A stretch of DNA of 64,000 bases from Hymenobacter psoromatis (GTDB lineage Bacteria; Bacteroidota; Bacteroidia; Cytophagales; Hymenobacteraceae). The stretch lies in contig NZ_JAIFAG010000001.1 of the NCBI RefSeq assembly GCF_020012125.1, forward strand, positions 1,860,001 through 1,924,000. The letters are read 5' to 3'. This document shows, in pieces, positions 56,523 through 63,733 of this stretch. Numbering within the stretch: position 1 is the first letter of the stretch; each line of letters opens with the position of its first letter. The notes under the pieces were generated by a model, which was not told the origin of the DNA, searched no databases, and saw only the letters and a program-made list of their open reading frames with translations. Both the position numbers and the translations under genes were made by a program.

Positions 56523-57213
56523 GCAGTGCGTCCAGCTGGCTCAGCTTTTCGCCGTGCAGGGCAGCCAGCAGGTCGGCTTCGAGGGTGCCGAACTCGGCGG
56601 CCTGGTAGTGGCGCTGCACGCGGCCGGCCACCAGCACGGTGGCTTCGTCGGCCACTTCGGTGAGGGTGCCCAGGATGTGCGAGGTGAGCAGAATGCCGGT
56701 GCCCTGGTCGTGCAGGCGCTTCAGCATGGCCTTGAGCAGCAGGTTGGCTTCGAGGTCGAGGCCGTTGAAGGGCTCATCGAGGATGAGGTAGGGAAACTGC
56801 TGCACCAGCACGGCTAACAGAGCCAGTTTCTTCTTCATGCCGGCCGAGTAGTCGGTAGCATATTGGTCGAGGGGCAGCTCCAGCAGCTGGTTCCAGGGGC
56901 GCAGGTCGGGCACGGCCCGGCCCCGCGCTTGCAGGCAAAACTCCACGTACTCGCGGCCCGTGAGGCGGGGGTAGAAGTACGGCTCGTAGGGCACCAGCCC
57001 GGTTACCTCGCGCACCGGGCGGAGGTCGCCCCCTACCCCCACCGTACCCGTGAAGCCGCTTTCCAGCCCGTAGAGGCAGTTGAGGAGCGTGGTTTTGCCC
57101 GCCCCATTGGCCCCCACCAGCCCGTGGATGGTGCCCGGCCGCACCGCCAGGCTCACGCCGCGCAGCACCTCGTGGCGGCCGTAGGCTTTGTGCAGGTCGT
57201 TGACTTCAAGCAT
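56518..57213 (-). CDS. ABC transporter ATP-binding protein
   Basis: A 231-residue ABC ATPase. Walker A GANGAGKT (34-41), a Q-loop-like region (GLVPYEPYFYPRLTGREYVE), signature YSAGMKKKLALLAVL, Walker B YLILDEPFNGLDLEA and the switch His in GILLTSHI. The signature SAGM replaces the consensus SGGQ, as is common in export-type ABC-2 systems. It is encoded 11 nt after the membrane protein gene, its probable permease. Confidence 0.93.
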   Translation of the reverse strand: MLEVNDLHKAYGRHEVLRGVSLAVRPGTIHGLVGANGAGKTTLLNCLYGLESGFTGTVGVGGDLRPVREVTGLVPYEPYFYPRLTGREYVEFCLQARGRAVPDLRPWNQLLELPLDQYATDYSAGMKKKLALLAVLVQQFPYLILDEPFNGLDLEANLLLKAMLKRLHDQGTGILLTSHILGTLTEVADEATVLVAGRVQRHYQAAEFGTLEADLLAALHGEKLSQLDALL

Positions 57214-57224
57214 GTTTTAAACTT

Positions 57225-58169
57225 CTAAAAACCCAATACCTGCCCCACCCGCCGCCGGCTCTGCCACACCAGCCCGGCCGCGCTTACCAGCATCAGCGGG
57301 GGGTAGGCGGGGTGCCCGGCCCCAAGCAGACTCAGGGCCAGCACCAAGCTTTGCGTGGTACGAATATGGCTAATATTAGGGTAAAACGCATATTTGGTCA
57401 GGATGAGCATGGCCACCAGCGCCAGCCAGAAGAGACTAACGGCCAGCGCCGCGCCCCAGCCCGCCGGCCCTACCCCCAGCAATATTCCGAAGGGCAGTGC
57501 CGTGGCCGCCGCGTAGCCCAGCCCCAGCCCCAGCCGCCGCCGCAGGAATTGCCGGGGCGAGCGGGCCGCCAGCGCCAGCATCGTCACCGGCTCGGGGGTG
57601 CCGTAGCAGGCTAGTACCACCAGCAGCCAGGCCACTAGCCCCGCCACCGGGGCCAGCGACGATGCACGCTGCCAGGTAGCTAGTCCTACCAGCACTAGCC
57701 AGATTAGCAGGCCGTTAGCAGCCCGCATTCCGGCTACCCATTCAAACGCCTCGCTGCGAAATAAGCTACGCCACCGGTGCCGGGCCGCCGCCTCGCGGGC
57801 GGGCGGAGCCCAGGCCGCGAGCGGGGCCAGCGCCAGGGTCAGCAGCGCCGGGCCGCCTACCCCCACCGCTAGCAGCAGCAGCGCCACAGGCAGCGCCAGC
57901 AGCGCATATTCAGCGGCCAGCCAGGGCCGGAAATCGGGCGTGGCGCTGGCTAGCAAGTGGGTATCGGTCCGCTGCCGGTGGGCGCTTAGCAGCAGCCAGG
58001 CCAGCAGCGGCGGCACCAGCCAGGCGGCGCGCGGCTGGCCGCGCAGCGCGGCCAGCGCTTGCAGCAGCACCAGCGCCAACATTATAAGCAGCAGCGCCAG
58101 CCGTAGCCAGCCCAGCTCGCGCAGCAGCCGGCCCAGCAGGCGCAGGCGTAAGGTGAGGTAGGGAAGCAT
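57225..58169 (-). CDS. Putative ABC-2-type permease, integral membrane
   Basis: A 314-residue protein with about eight hydrophobic helices, rich in Leu and Ala, and short loops (for example LRLALLLIMLALVLLQALAA and LGYAAATALPFGILLGVGPA). No enzyme motif. Position directly before the ATPase gene (11 nt) identifies it as the likely membrane partner of an exporter; substrate unknown. It starts at ATG 58169, 21 nt after the saccharopine-dehydrogenase-like gene, so the three may form one operon. Confidence 0.75.
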   Translation of the reverse strand: MLPYLTLRLRLLGRLLRELGWLRLALLLIMLALVLLQALAALRGQPRAAWLVPPLLAWLLLSAHRQRTDTHLLASATPDFRPWLAAEYALLALPVALLLLAVGVGGPALLTLALAPLAAWAPPAREAAARHRWRSLFRSEAFEWVAGMRAANGLLIWLVLVGLATWQRASSLAPVAGLVAWLLVVLACYGTPEPVTMLALAARSPRQFLRRRLGLGLGYAAATALPFGILLGVGPAGWGAALAVSLFWLALVAMLILTKYAFYPNISHIRTTQSLVLALSLLGAGHPAYPPLMLVSAAGLVWQSRRRVGQVLGF

Positions 58170-58190
58170 TCGGGAAACGAAAAGTATGGT

Positions 58191-59588
58191 TTAGCCTACC
58201 CCCTCTTCTTCCGCGAAGGCGATGCCGTAATCAGCCGCCAATTCTTGCAGAATGGGCACGTAGAGGTCAGCCGTGGTGGGGATGACGACGCCCCGGCCGG
58301 CTACTTCGCCCCGTGCCAGGCGGCGCACGGCCATGCCCAGGGGTAGGCCCACGGTTTGGGCCATCGCGGTGTGGGTGGCGTCGGTACCGGTTACGACGAG
58401 CGAAGACGTGCGGCGGCGCGACTCTCCATTCAGCTCATAGTCAAACTGATGCTGCATCACTACCTGGTCGCGGTCGTGGGGGCCGAGCTGCCATTTATCA
58501 GCCAGCAAATGCTCCAGCAATTGGGCAGCGGTGGCACCAGCCAGTCCCACAGAACGCTCGGTGAAGAGGCCCAGCCAGGCCAAGCGCGTCATTTCCGGGC
58601 CGTGGGGGTCGAGGGCCAGGCGCGCCGCGACGCGGGCGGCCACCTGGTCGGCGGGAATTTTCTCACCCATTACTTGCGCCACGAGCGCCCCCCAGGGCAG
58701 GCTGGCGGGGTTGCCCAGCGATGTGCTATCGTCGGTGAGGCCTAAGGTTACCAGTGCCTGCCAGGCTCCGCAGTAGCCGGGGCGGCGCAGGGTGCCGCGC
58801 AGCATCGTGCCAATGTCGGCCAGGCCATATACTGCGCGGTAAGTGAGCGAGTCGCGGTTGGCGTAGCCCTCGAAGTGGCCGTGGCCGGGCACTGCCAGCG
58901 TCTCGGCCCGGCCAAATAGCTCTGCGTAAGGAATGAGTTTTTCCTGGCCATTTTCGAGGTACTTGGCGGGGCCGCCCTGGCCGGCCAGCACCACGTTGCG
59001 CGGGTTCCAGGTGAACTTGTAGCGCCAGGGGTTGTCGCCCTCACTCTCGGGGGCCAGCAGCCCGCCGCAGTACGAGCGGAAGCCCGTGAGCCGCGCGCCC
59101 TGCCCGTGCAACTCGTTGATAACCTGCATGGCCGACATGTGGTCGAGGCCGGGGTCGAGGCCGCATTCCATGAGAAAAACCAGGTCCGCGCCGGCCGCTT
59201 CGGCGTGCAGGGCCCCGATGTTGGGGCTCACGTAGCTGGCCGTGGCCAGGTGGCGGCGGTGGCGCAGGCAGGCGCGGGCCACTAGCGGGTGCAGCGTGGC
59301 CGGCAGCATCGAGATAACAATATCGGCCTCGGCTACCAGCGCGTCGAGCCGGCCCGCATCCTGCACCTCGAAGGGCACCACGTGGGCCGACCGCGAGTGC
59401 GCGGCCAGCACCGGGGCCAGGTGCGCCGGCTGGGCATCGGCCACGGTCAAAAACCAGCGCTCGGCCGCCGCGTGGCGCAAGAGGTACTGCAGCAGCGCCG
59501 AGGCCGAGCGGCCGGCTCCGAGCAGTAGCAGGCGGGTAGGGTTATGGGTATTTGATTGCTGGTTGTTGGTGGCGGGCGACTGATTCAT
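58191..59588 (-). CDS. Saccharopine dehydrogenase family protein (LYS9-like)
   Basis: A 465-residue NAD(P)-dependent oxidoreductase. Rossmann motif RLLLLGAGRSASALLQYLLR (about residues 19-38), then ADIVISMLPATLHPLVARAC and ECGLDPGLDHMSAMQVINEL, which matches the saccharopine reductase signature (GLDPGxxHM), and FRSYCGGLLAPE in the substrate domain. The full-length C-terminal domain is present. In bacteria such enzymes act in lysine breakdown or related alpha-amino-adipate metabolism; the substrate is unproved. ATG 59588 was chosen over an upstream start. Possibly first gene of an operon with the ABC pair. Confidence 0.9.
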   Translation of the reverse strand: MNQSPATNNQQSNTHNPTRLLLLGAGRSASALLQYLLRHAAAERWFLTVADAQPAHLAPVLAAHSRSAHVVPFEVQDAGRLDALVAEADIVISMLPATLHPLVARACLRHRRHLATASYVSPNIGALHAEAAGADLVFLMECGLDPGLDHMSAMQVINELHGQGARLTGFRSYCGGLLAPESEGDNPWRYKFTWNPRNVVLAGQGGPAKYLENGQEKLIPYAELFGRAETLAVPGHGHFEGYANRDSLTYRAVYGLADIGTMLRGTLRRPGYCGAWQALVTLGLTDDSTSLGNPASLPWGALVAQVMGEKIPADQVAARVAARLALDPHGPEMTRLAWLGLFTERSVGLAGATAAQLLEHLLADKWQLGPHDRDQVVMQHQFDYELNGESRRRTSSLVVTGTDATHTAMAQTVGLPLGMAVRRLARGEVAGRGVVIPTTADLYVPILQELAADYGIAFAEEEGVG

Positions 59589-59677
59589 GCGGGCGGCTGG
59601 TTTATAAAAGCCAGCCAACAAACTTAGGAACCAGGAGCCAGCCAGTATCTTCGCCGCCCCGTTTCCCTACCCCCCGC

Positions 59678-60193
59678 ATGGCCCCTGCCATTTATTCCGC
59701 TACCCGCCGCCAGCTCAGCCTGGCCTACCAGGAGTTTGCCGGCCCCGAGCAGCTGAGCCCCGAGGAGCACCGCACCTGGGAGGCGGCGCGCGCAGCCACG
59801 GAGTTTTCCTACGCGCCGTACTCGCACTTTCACGTGGGGGCCGCGCTGTTGCTGGCCGATGGCAGCCTTTTTCAAGGCACCAATCAGGAAAACGCGGCCT
59901 ACCCCTCTGGGCTATGCGCCGAGCGCACGGCGCTGTTTGGGCTGGCGGGCAGCCGCCCTACCCCCCCGCGCCTCGTAGGTATGGCGGTGGCGGGCCGGCC
60001 GGCCGCCGGCGCGTTTGGCGCGGCCCTGCCCTGCGGGGCCTGCCGCCAAGTAATGCTGGAATACGAATTGCGCCAGGGCGCGCCCATCTGGCTGCTGCTG
60101 CCCAGCGTACAAGGCACGGTGCTGCGCTTCGAGCGCCTGGCCGACCTGCTGCCGTTTCACTTTTCCGCCGAGGACCTGCCGCCGCGGGCTTGA
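59678..60193 (+). CDS. cdd: Cytidine deaminase
   Basis: A 171-residue zinc hydrolase converting cytidine or deoxycytidine to uridine or deoxyuridine for pyrimidine salvage. Zinc and proton-shuttle motifs are GLCAERTALFGLA (Cys-Ala-Glu) and LPCGACRQVMLEY (PCxxC). SYAPYSHFHVGAALLLADGS and GTNQENAAYPSG form the substrate site. An N-terminal extension of about 20 residues is longer than in the tetrameric enzymes. ATG 59678 is preceded by TATCTTCG, one base off the promoter box. Divergent from the saccharopine-dehydrogenase-like gene. Confidence 0.95.
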   Translation: MAPAIYSATRRQLSLAYQEFAGPEQLSPEEHRTWEAARAATEFSYAPYSHFHVGAALLLADGSLFQGTNQENAAYPSGLCAERTALFGLAGSRPTPPRLVGMAVAGRPAAGAFGAALPCGACRQVMLEYELRQGAPIWLLLPSVQGTVLRFERLADLLPFHFSAEDLPPRA

Positions 60194-60224
60194 GCTACGC
60201 AGCTATTGCCACCAGTACATTAAA

Positions 60225-60330
60225 CGAACGTCATGCTGACGACAGGAAGCATCTCTACCGCGCAAGTAACCTTACACGTCAGGGGTTAGTTACGCGGTAG
60301 AGATGCTTCCTGTCATCAGCATGACGTTCG
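60225..60330. repeat. Palindromic element, family A, copy 5
   Basis: Arms of about 44 bp starting CGAACGTCATGCTGACGAC pair with few mismatches up to 60330; the loop is about 18 bases. It lies between cdd and the DUF423 gene, which point the same way. Confidence 0.92.
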
Positions 60331-60365
60331 CTGTAACCCATAACTTTTAACTCATAACTCCCTAC

Positions 60366-60743
60366 ATGTCAGCTCGTCTTATTCTGCAAATTGCCGCCAT
60401 CCTGGGGGCGCTCACGGTCGGCATTGGCGCTTTCGGCGCGCACGGACTGCGGCCCATGCTGGAAGCCAGCGGCCGCCTCGAAACCTTCGAAACCGCCGTG
60501 CGCTACCAGTTTTACCACCTGCTGGCGCTGCTGGCGGTGGGCGTGCTGGCCACCGCCCGGCCCGACCTGCGCGGCCTCGACACGGCGGCGCTGCTCTGGC
60601 TGGTGGGCATCGTCATTTTCAGCGGCTCGCTCTACGTTATCTGCTTCACGGGCATCACCAAGTTTGGGGCGGTAGCGCCGCTGGGCGGCCTGCTGCTGAT
60701 TGCGGGCTGGGTACGGCTACTTTTCGTAGTAGGTAAACTGTAG
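60366..60743 (+). CDS. DUF423 family small membrane protein
   Basis: A 125-residue protein with four helices. The family signature is clear: AAILGALTVGIGAFGAHGL at the N-terminus, ETAVRYQFYHLLALLAVG in the middle, and FSGSLYVICFTGITKFGAVA with PLGGLLLIAGW at the end. Inner-membrane, function unknown. The ATG at 60366 follows a palindromic element; a terminator shared with the convergent DUF1573 gene follows. Confidence 0.93.
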   Translation: MSARLILQIAAILGALTVGIGAFGAHGLRPMLEASGRLETFETAVRYQFYHLLALLAVGVLATARPDLRGLDTAALLWLVGIVIFSGSLYVICFTGITKFGAVAPLGGLLLIAGWVRLLFVVGKL

Positions 60744-60765
60744 CATTTACTTCGCAACAACTCCT

Positions 60766-60805
60766 AAAAAAGGCGAGCCGACTTGGTGGTCGGCTCGCCT
60801 TTTTC
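60766..60805. terminator. Bidirectional intrinsic terminator between convergent genes
   Basis: 16-bp stem AAAAAGGCGAGCCGAC / GTCGGCTCGCCTTTTT with a 6-base loop; T-rich on both strands. Confidence 0.92.
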
Positions 60806-60819
60806 AAAGGGGGTAGGGA

Positions 60820-61248
60820 TTACTTGTTCGAAGCCGTGGCAGCTTCTTTCACCTCGCCTACCAGCGAAACGGTGGTGGTACCGCCGGCCGAGTTGGAGTC
60901 CACGGTCAGGACTTTGGTTTGCATCCCCATCTTACCAGCCGAGTTGAATTTGGCCGAGATAGTACCGATTTTACCGGGCTGCACGGGCTCCTTGGTCCAC
61001 GAAGGCGTGGTGCAGCCGCAGCTTACGCCGATGTTGGAAATTACGAGCGGCTGGGTGCCGGTGTTCTTAAACTTGAATACGTGGTCCACAATATCGCCCT
61101 GTTTAATGGAGCCGAAATCGTACTTCACTTCCATAAATTCAATTTGGGGGCCGGCAGCCTTAGCGGTTTTGGCCGGCTTCATGGATTGGGCGTGGGCGGC
61201 GGTACCCGCAAACGTGAGGCCCAAGGCCAACAGCAGCATTTTAGTCAT
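60820..61248 (-). CDS. DUF1573 family exported protein
   Basis: A 142-residue periplasmic protein. Signal peptide MTKMLLLALGLTFAGTAAHA. An Ig-like (ASH/MSP-like) beta domain follows: EVKYDFGSIKQGDIVDHVFK, FKNTGTQPLVISNIGVSCGC, TTPSWTKEPVQPGKIGTISA and a closing VSLVGEVK. The CGCT motif is conserved in the family, which is abundant in Bacteroidota; function unknown. ATG 61248 begins the signal peptide, with promoter TAAATTTG 33 nt upstream. Confidence 0.93.
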   Translation of the reverse strand: MTKMLLLALGLTFAGTAAHAQSMKPAKTAKAAGPQIEFMEVKYDFGSIKQGDIVDHVFKFKNTGTQPLVISNIGVSCGCTTPSWTKEPVQPGKIGTISAKFNSAGKMGMQTKVLTVDSNSAGGTTTVSLVGEVKEAATASNK

Positions 61249-61281
61249 GACAGTGAGTAAGAAAGAGTTGAGGAATGAAAG

Positions 61282-61289
61282 CAAATTTA
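61282..61289 (-). promoter_or_regulatory. -7 promoter box (TAAATTTG) of the DUF1573 gene
   Basis: Exact TAnnTTTG match on the minus strand, 33 nt before the ATG. Confidence 0.55.
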
Positions 61290-61421
61290 CGTGCCGAGGC
61301 AGCGCTGGCAAAACTACGGCCAAATTAGCGCCGCTGGCTGGAAACCAGATGAAGCGTACTGCCGGGCAAACCCCAGCGGCGGCATTTCAATTCCCTACCC
61401 CCCGTATTTCGGCCAGCGCGG

Positions 61422-62858
61422 CTACTCTTCCTCCACCACTTCGCCATTGGCCAGCAGCCGCCGCTGAAAGTTGAGCAGAAACAGCCGCTCCGAGGCCCGC
61501 GTGATGGCCGTGTAAAGCCAGCGCGCAAACTCGCCGCCCACCGGCTCGTCGGGCTTCAGGAAGCCGTGGTCCACGAACACGGCCTGCCACTGGCCGCCCT
61601 GCGCCTTGTGGCAGGTGAGAGCGTAGGCAAATTTTATTTGCAACGCGTTGAGGTACGGGTCCTTGCGCATCTCCGCGTTGCGCTCGCCCTTCTTGGTCAG
61701 GTGGGCATAGTCGGCCAGCACTTCCTGATAAAGCTTCTCGTTCTGGTCGCGGGGCAAGGATGGCGTTTCGGTATGCAGGGTGTCGAGCAGCAGCTTCACT
61801 TCCAATTCGGGCTCGTCGGGGTAGTCCACGAGCCGCACCCGCGCCTGGGCGAAGCGGCAGCCAAAGACCTCCTCGCGCCGCACTATCTTCATGATTTCCA
61901 GGAAGTCACCATTGGCCAGAAAGCCGATTTCCGACTCCTTCGGCAGCCAGAAATAATTATTGCGCACCACCATGATGTAGTCGCCGGCCTCAATCTCCTC
62001 CTCCGCCTCAAACAACGTGCGCCGGATGAGCTGGTTATACTGGTTGGCGTTGCGATTGGAGCGGCAAATGATGGTCGTGTTCTCGTGCCCGAAGTGCCGG
62101 TAGGCCCAGCGCAGGCCATCCTCCAGCTTGTCGCCGCCCATCTTGAACATGTCTTTAAAGCCCTTGGTGTGCAGCTGGATGTTAGGCGTTTCCTCCCGCA
62201 GCTCTTCGCGCAACTCGGTGGCATTGACCAGAATGCCCGAGGCTTCGGCCTGGCGCATCACCTGGCGCAATTCCACGCCCTCTACCCGCGCCCGGAAGCG
62301 GTGGGCCAGCAGTTCGGGGTCGAGGGCCGGGCTCAGCAGCTGGCCCACCGGCGGCAGCTGCGCCGTATCGCCGATGAGCAGCAGCCGGTTGGTACTTTTT
62401 TCAAACACAAAGCCCATTAAATCATCCAGTAAGCCGTTCTCGCCGAAGGCTTTCTCATCGGAAATCATGGATGCCTCGTCCACGATAAACAGGGTTTCCT
62501 CCTGGCGGTTGGGCTGGCGCTGAAAGCTGAGGCGCTCGGCGGGCGCGCCGCTGGTCTGGCGGTATATTTTTTTGTGAATGGTGCTGGCCGGCACGCCCGC
62601 GTAGGCGCTCATCACCTTGGCGGCGCGGCCGGTAGGGGCCATCAGGGCGTAGCGGCGCTGCATCCGGGCCAGCCACTGCACCAGGGCGCTCACCACGGTC
62701 GTTTTGCCGGTGCCCGCGTAGCCGCGCAGCACAAACACCTTACGCCCCGGCAGCTGGTCGCGCAAAAACTCATCGAGCTGTGCGAACAAGGTCGCCTGGT
62801 CCTCGGTCGGCTCAAAGGGGAAATAATCGCGGACGGAGGGAAAGCGGGTAGTAAGCAC
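61422..62858 (-). CDS. RecD-like superfamily 1 DNA helicase
   Basis: A 478-residue ATP-dependent helicase. Motif I GYAGTGKTTVVSALV (46-60), motif Ia LMAPTGRAAKVMS, motif II LFIVDEASMIS, motif III LLLIGDTAQLPPVG and C-terminal motifs V/VI (ALTCHKAQGGQWQAVFVDHG, ARWLYTAITRASERLFLLNF). It is shorter than RecD2 and resembles the stand-alone exodeoxyribonuclease V alpha-like proteins of Bacteroidota, probably acting in repair or replication restart. I chose GTG 62858 (VLTTRFPSVRDYFPFEPTED) because an upstream in-frame start would overlap the preceding small gene, whose stop lies at 62863. Confidence 0.92.
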   Translation of the reverse strand: MLTTRFPSVRDYFPFEPTEDQATLFAQLDEFLRDQLPGRKVFVLRGYAGTGKTTVVSALVQWLARMQRRYALMAPTGRAAKVMSAYAGVPASTIHKKIYRQTSGAPAERLSFQRQPNRQEETLFIVDEASMISDEKAFGENGLLDDLMGFVFEKSTNRLLLIGDTAQLPPVGQLLSPALDPELLAHRFRARVEGVELRQVMRQAEASGILVNATELREELREETPNIQLHTKGFKDMFKMGGDKLEDGLRWAYRHFGHENTTIICRSNRNANQYNQLIRRTLFEAEEEIEAGDYIMVVRNNYFWLPKESEIGFLANGDFLEIMKIVRREEVFGCRFAQARVRLVDYPDEPELEVKLLLDTLHTETPSLPRDQNEKLYQEVLADYAHLTKKGERNAEMRKDPYLNALQIKFAYALTCHKAQGGQWQAVFVDHGFLKPDEPVGGEFARWLYTAITRASERLFLLNFQRRLLANGEVVEEE

Positions 62859-62862
62859 GTAA

Positions 62863-63105
62863 TTATTTTCTTTTAAATCCGTCAGAAATGTGTACTGCAC
62901 CAAACTTGATGCATACTCTTTCCAACTCTTTTTCGAACATCTCACTTTTATCGCCGGCATGGGCGATAATATATCCTATCAGCCCATCTAATTCGTCAAA
63001 GAAGATAAATAATTCCTGACTTGACATTCCTTCACCAGCTAACTGACGACCTTGATGCACTAACCGATGTACTGCGTGCAAAGCCCTTGCTTCGTTTATA
63101 ACCAT
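62863..63105 (-). CDS. Small hypothetical protein upstream of the helicase gene
   Basis: An 80-residue soluble protein with an amphipathic helical N-terminus (NEARALHAVHRLVHQGRQLA), an acidic central stretch (SSQELFIFFDELDGLIGYII) and MFEKELERVCIKFG. Less GC-rich than the helicase. Its stop codon lies 5 nt before the helicase GTG, so the two are probably co-transcribed. ATG 63105 is the first start; ATG 63027 is an alternative. Family unknown. 63106-63212 upstream holds nothing recognised. Confidence 0.6.
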   Translation of the reverse strand: MVINEARALHAVHRLVHQGRQLAGEGMSSQELFIFFDELDGLIGYIIAHAGDKSEMFEKELERVCIKFGAVHISDGFKRK

Positions 63106-63212
63106 CAGTTAGATGCCCGACTTTAGAATTATTGCACTGCGAAACATGTGAGATGATTCGGCAAGCTTACGCATGAAGTTCTTCATTTTTAAAAAGCAGT
63201 TATTTCCCTCCA

Positions 63213-63647
63213 CTACCCTATCGGCTCGATAACCGCCATCGTGGCCGAGGCCTTAGCAATCAGCACGTCATCACACCACACCTCGGCCTCGCAAAAGTGC
63301 AGTCGCCGGCCGGCCTTCAGCACCCAGCCAATGGCTTTGATACGCTGGCCTACGCCGGGGTTCAAGTAGCTTACCTTCAAATCAGAAGTCACCACCCCTA
63401 CCCACTCCGGCACCAACGTAACGGCGGCAAAACCGGCGGCCAGGTCGGCCATGGTGGCCACCAGGCCGCCGTGGGCGAAGCCACGCTGCTGCTGATGCTG
63501 CTGGCCCAGGGCCAGCTCGGCTTCCACGCGGCCGGGCTCAATGCGGGTGAGGTCGGCCCCGATGAGGTGCATAAAGTGCTGGCGCTTTAGCTTTTCGCGG
63601 ATGCGGGCTTCGAGGTCGGCGGGGTTTTCGGGGGTAGCGGCGGGCAT
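63213..63647 (-). CDS. PaaI family thioesterase (hotdog fold)
   Basis: A 144-residue acyl-CoA thioesterase. The hotdog core includes FAHGGLVATMADLAAGFAAV (HGG and the catalytic Asp of the PaaI group), VVTSDLKVSYLNPGVGQRIK and EVWCDDVLIAKASATMAVI. It probably hydrolyses aromatic or medium-chain acyl-CoA esters. ATG 63647 lies 8 nt from promoter box TATCTTTG, so the leader is very short or absent. Confidence 0.92.
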   Translation of the reverse strand: MPAATPENPADLEARIREKLKRQHFMHLIGADLTRIEPGRVEAELALGQQHQQQRGFAHGGLVATMADLAAGFAAVTLVPEWVGVVTSDLKVSYLNPGVGQRIKAIGWVLKAGRRLHFCEAEVWCDDVLIAKASATMAVIEPIG

Positions 63648-63655
63648 AAGTTGGC

Positions 63656-63663
63656 CAAAGATA
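63656..63663 (-). promoter_or_regulatory. -7 promoter box (TATCTTTG) adjoining the PaaI gene
   Basis: Exact TAnnTTTG match on the minus strand, 8 nt before the ATG at 63647. Confidence 0.55.
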
Positions 63664-63733
63664 CCGGCCGCGCCCGGCCGCTGTGCGCAAAATTTGCGTA
63701 GAAGCAGCCGGCTACCCGGCCAGCACTTGACTT

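Larger units (their letters stand above)
536..63405 (-). other. Dispersed polarised octamer GGGTAGGG (KOPS-like), mostly on the minus strand
   Basis: CCCTACCC on the plus strand (GGGTAGGG on the minus strand) occurs about 45 times by hand count, for example near 537, 4326, 5287, 6514, 10035, 14926, 21416, 23345, 33952, 41629, 47488, 52199, 57031 and 61394. The opposite orientation occurs about 9 times, for example near 8275, 17265, 28636, 33067, 45351, 48668, 59539 and 60813. Most are extended to CCCTACCCCC. Copies fall in genes of both directions and between genes. See findings. Confidence 0.6.
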
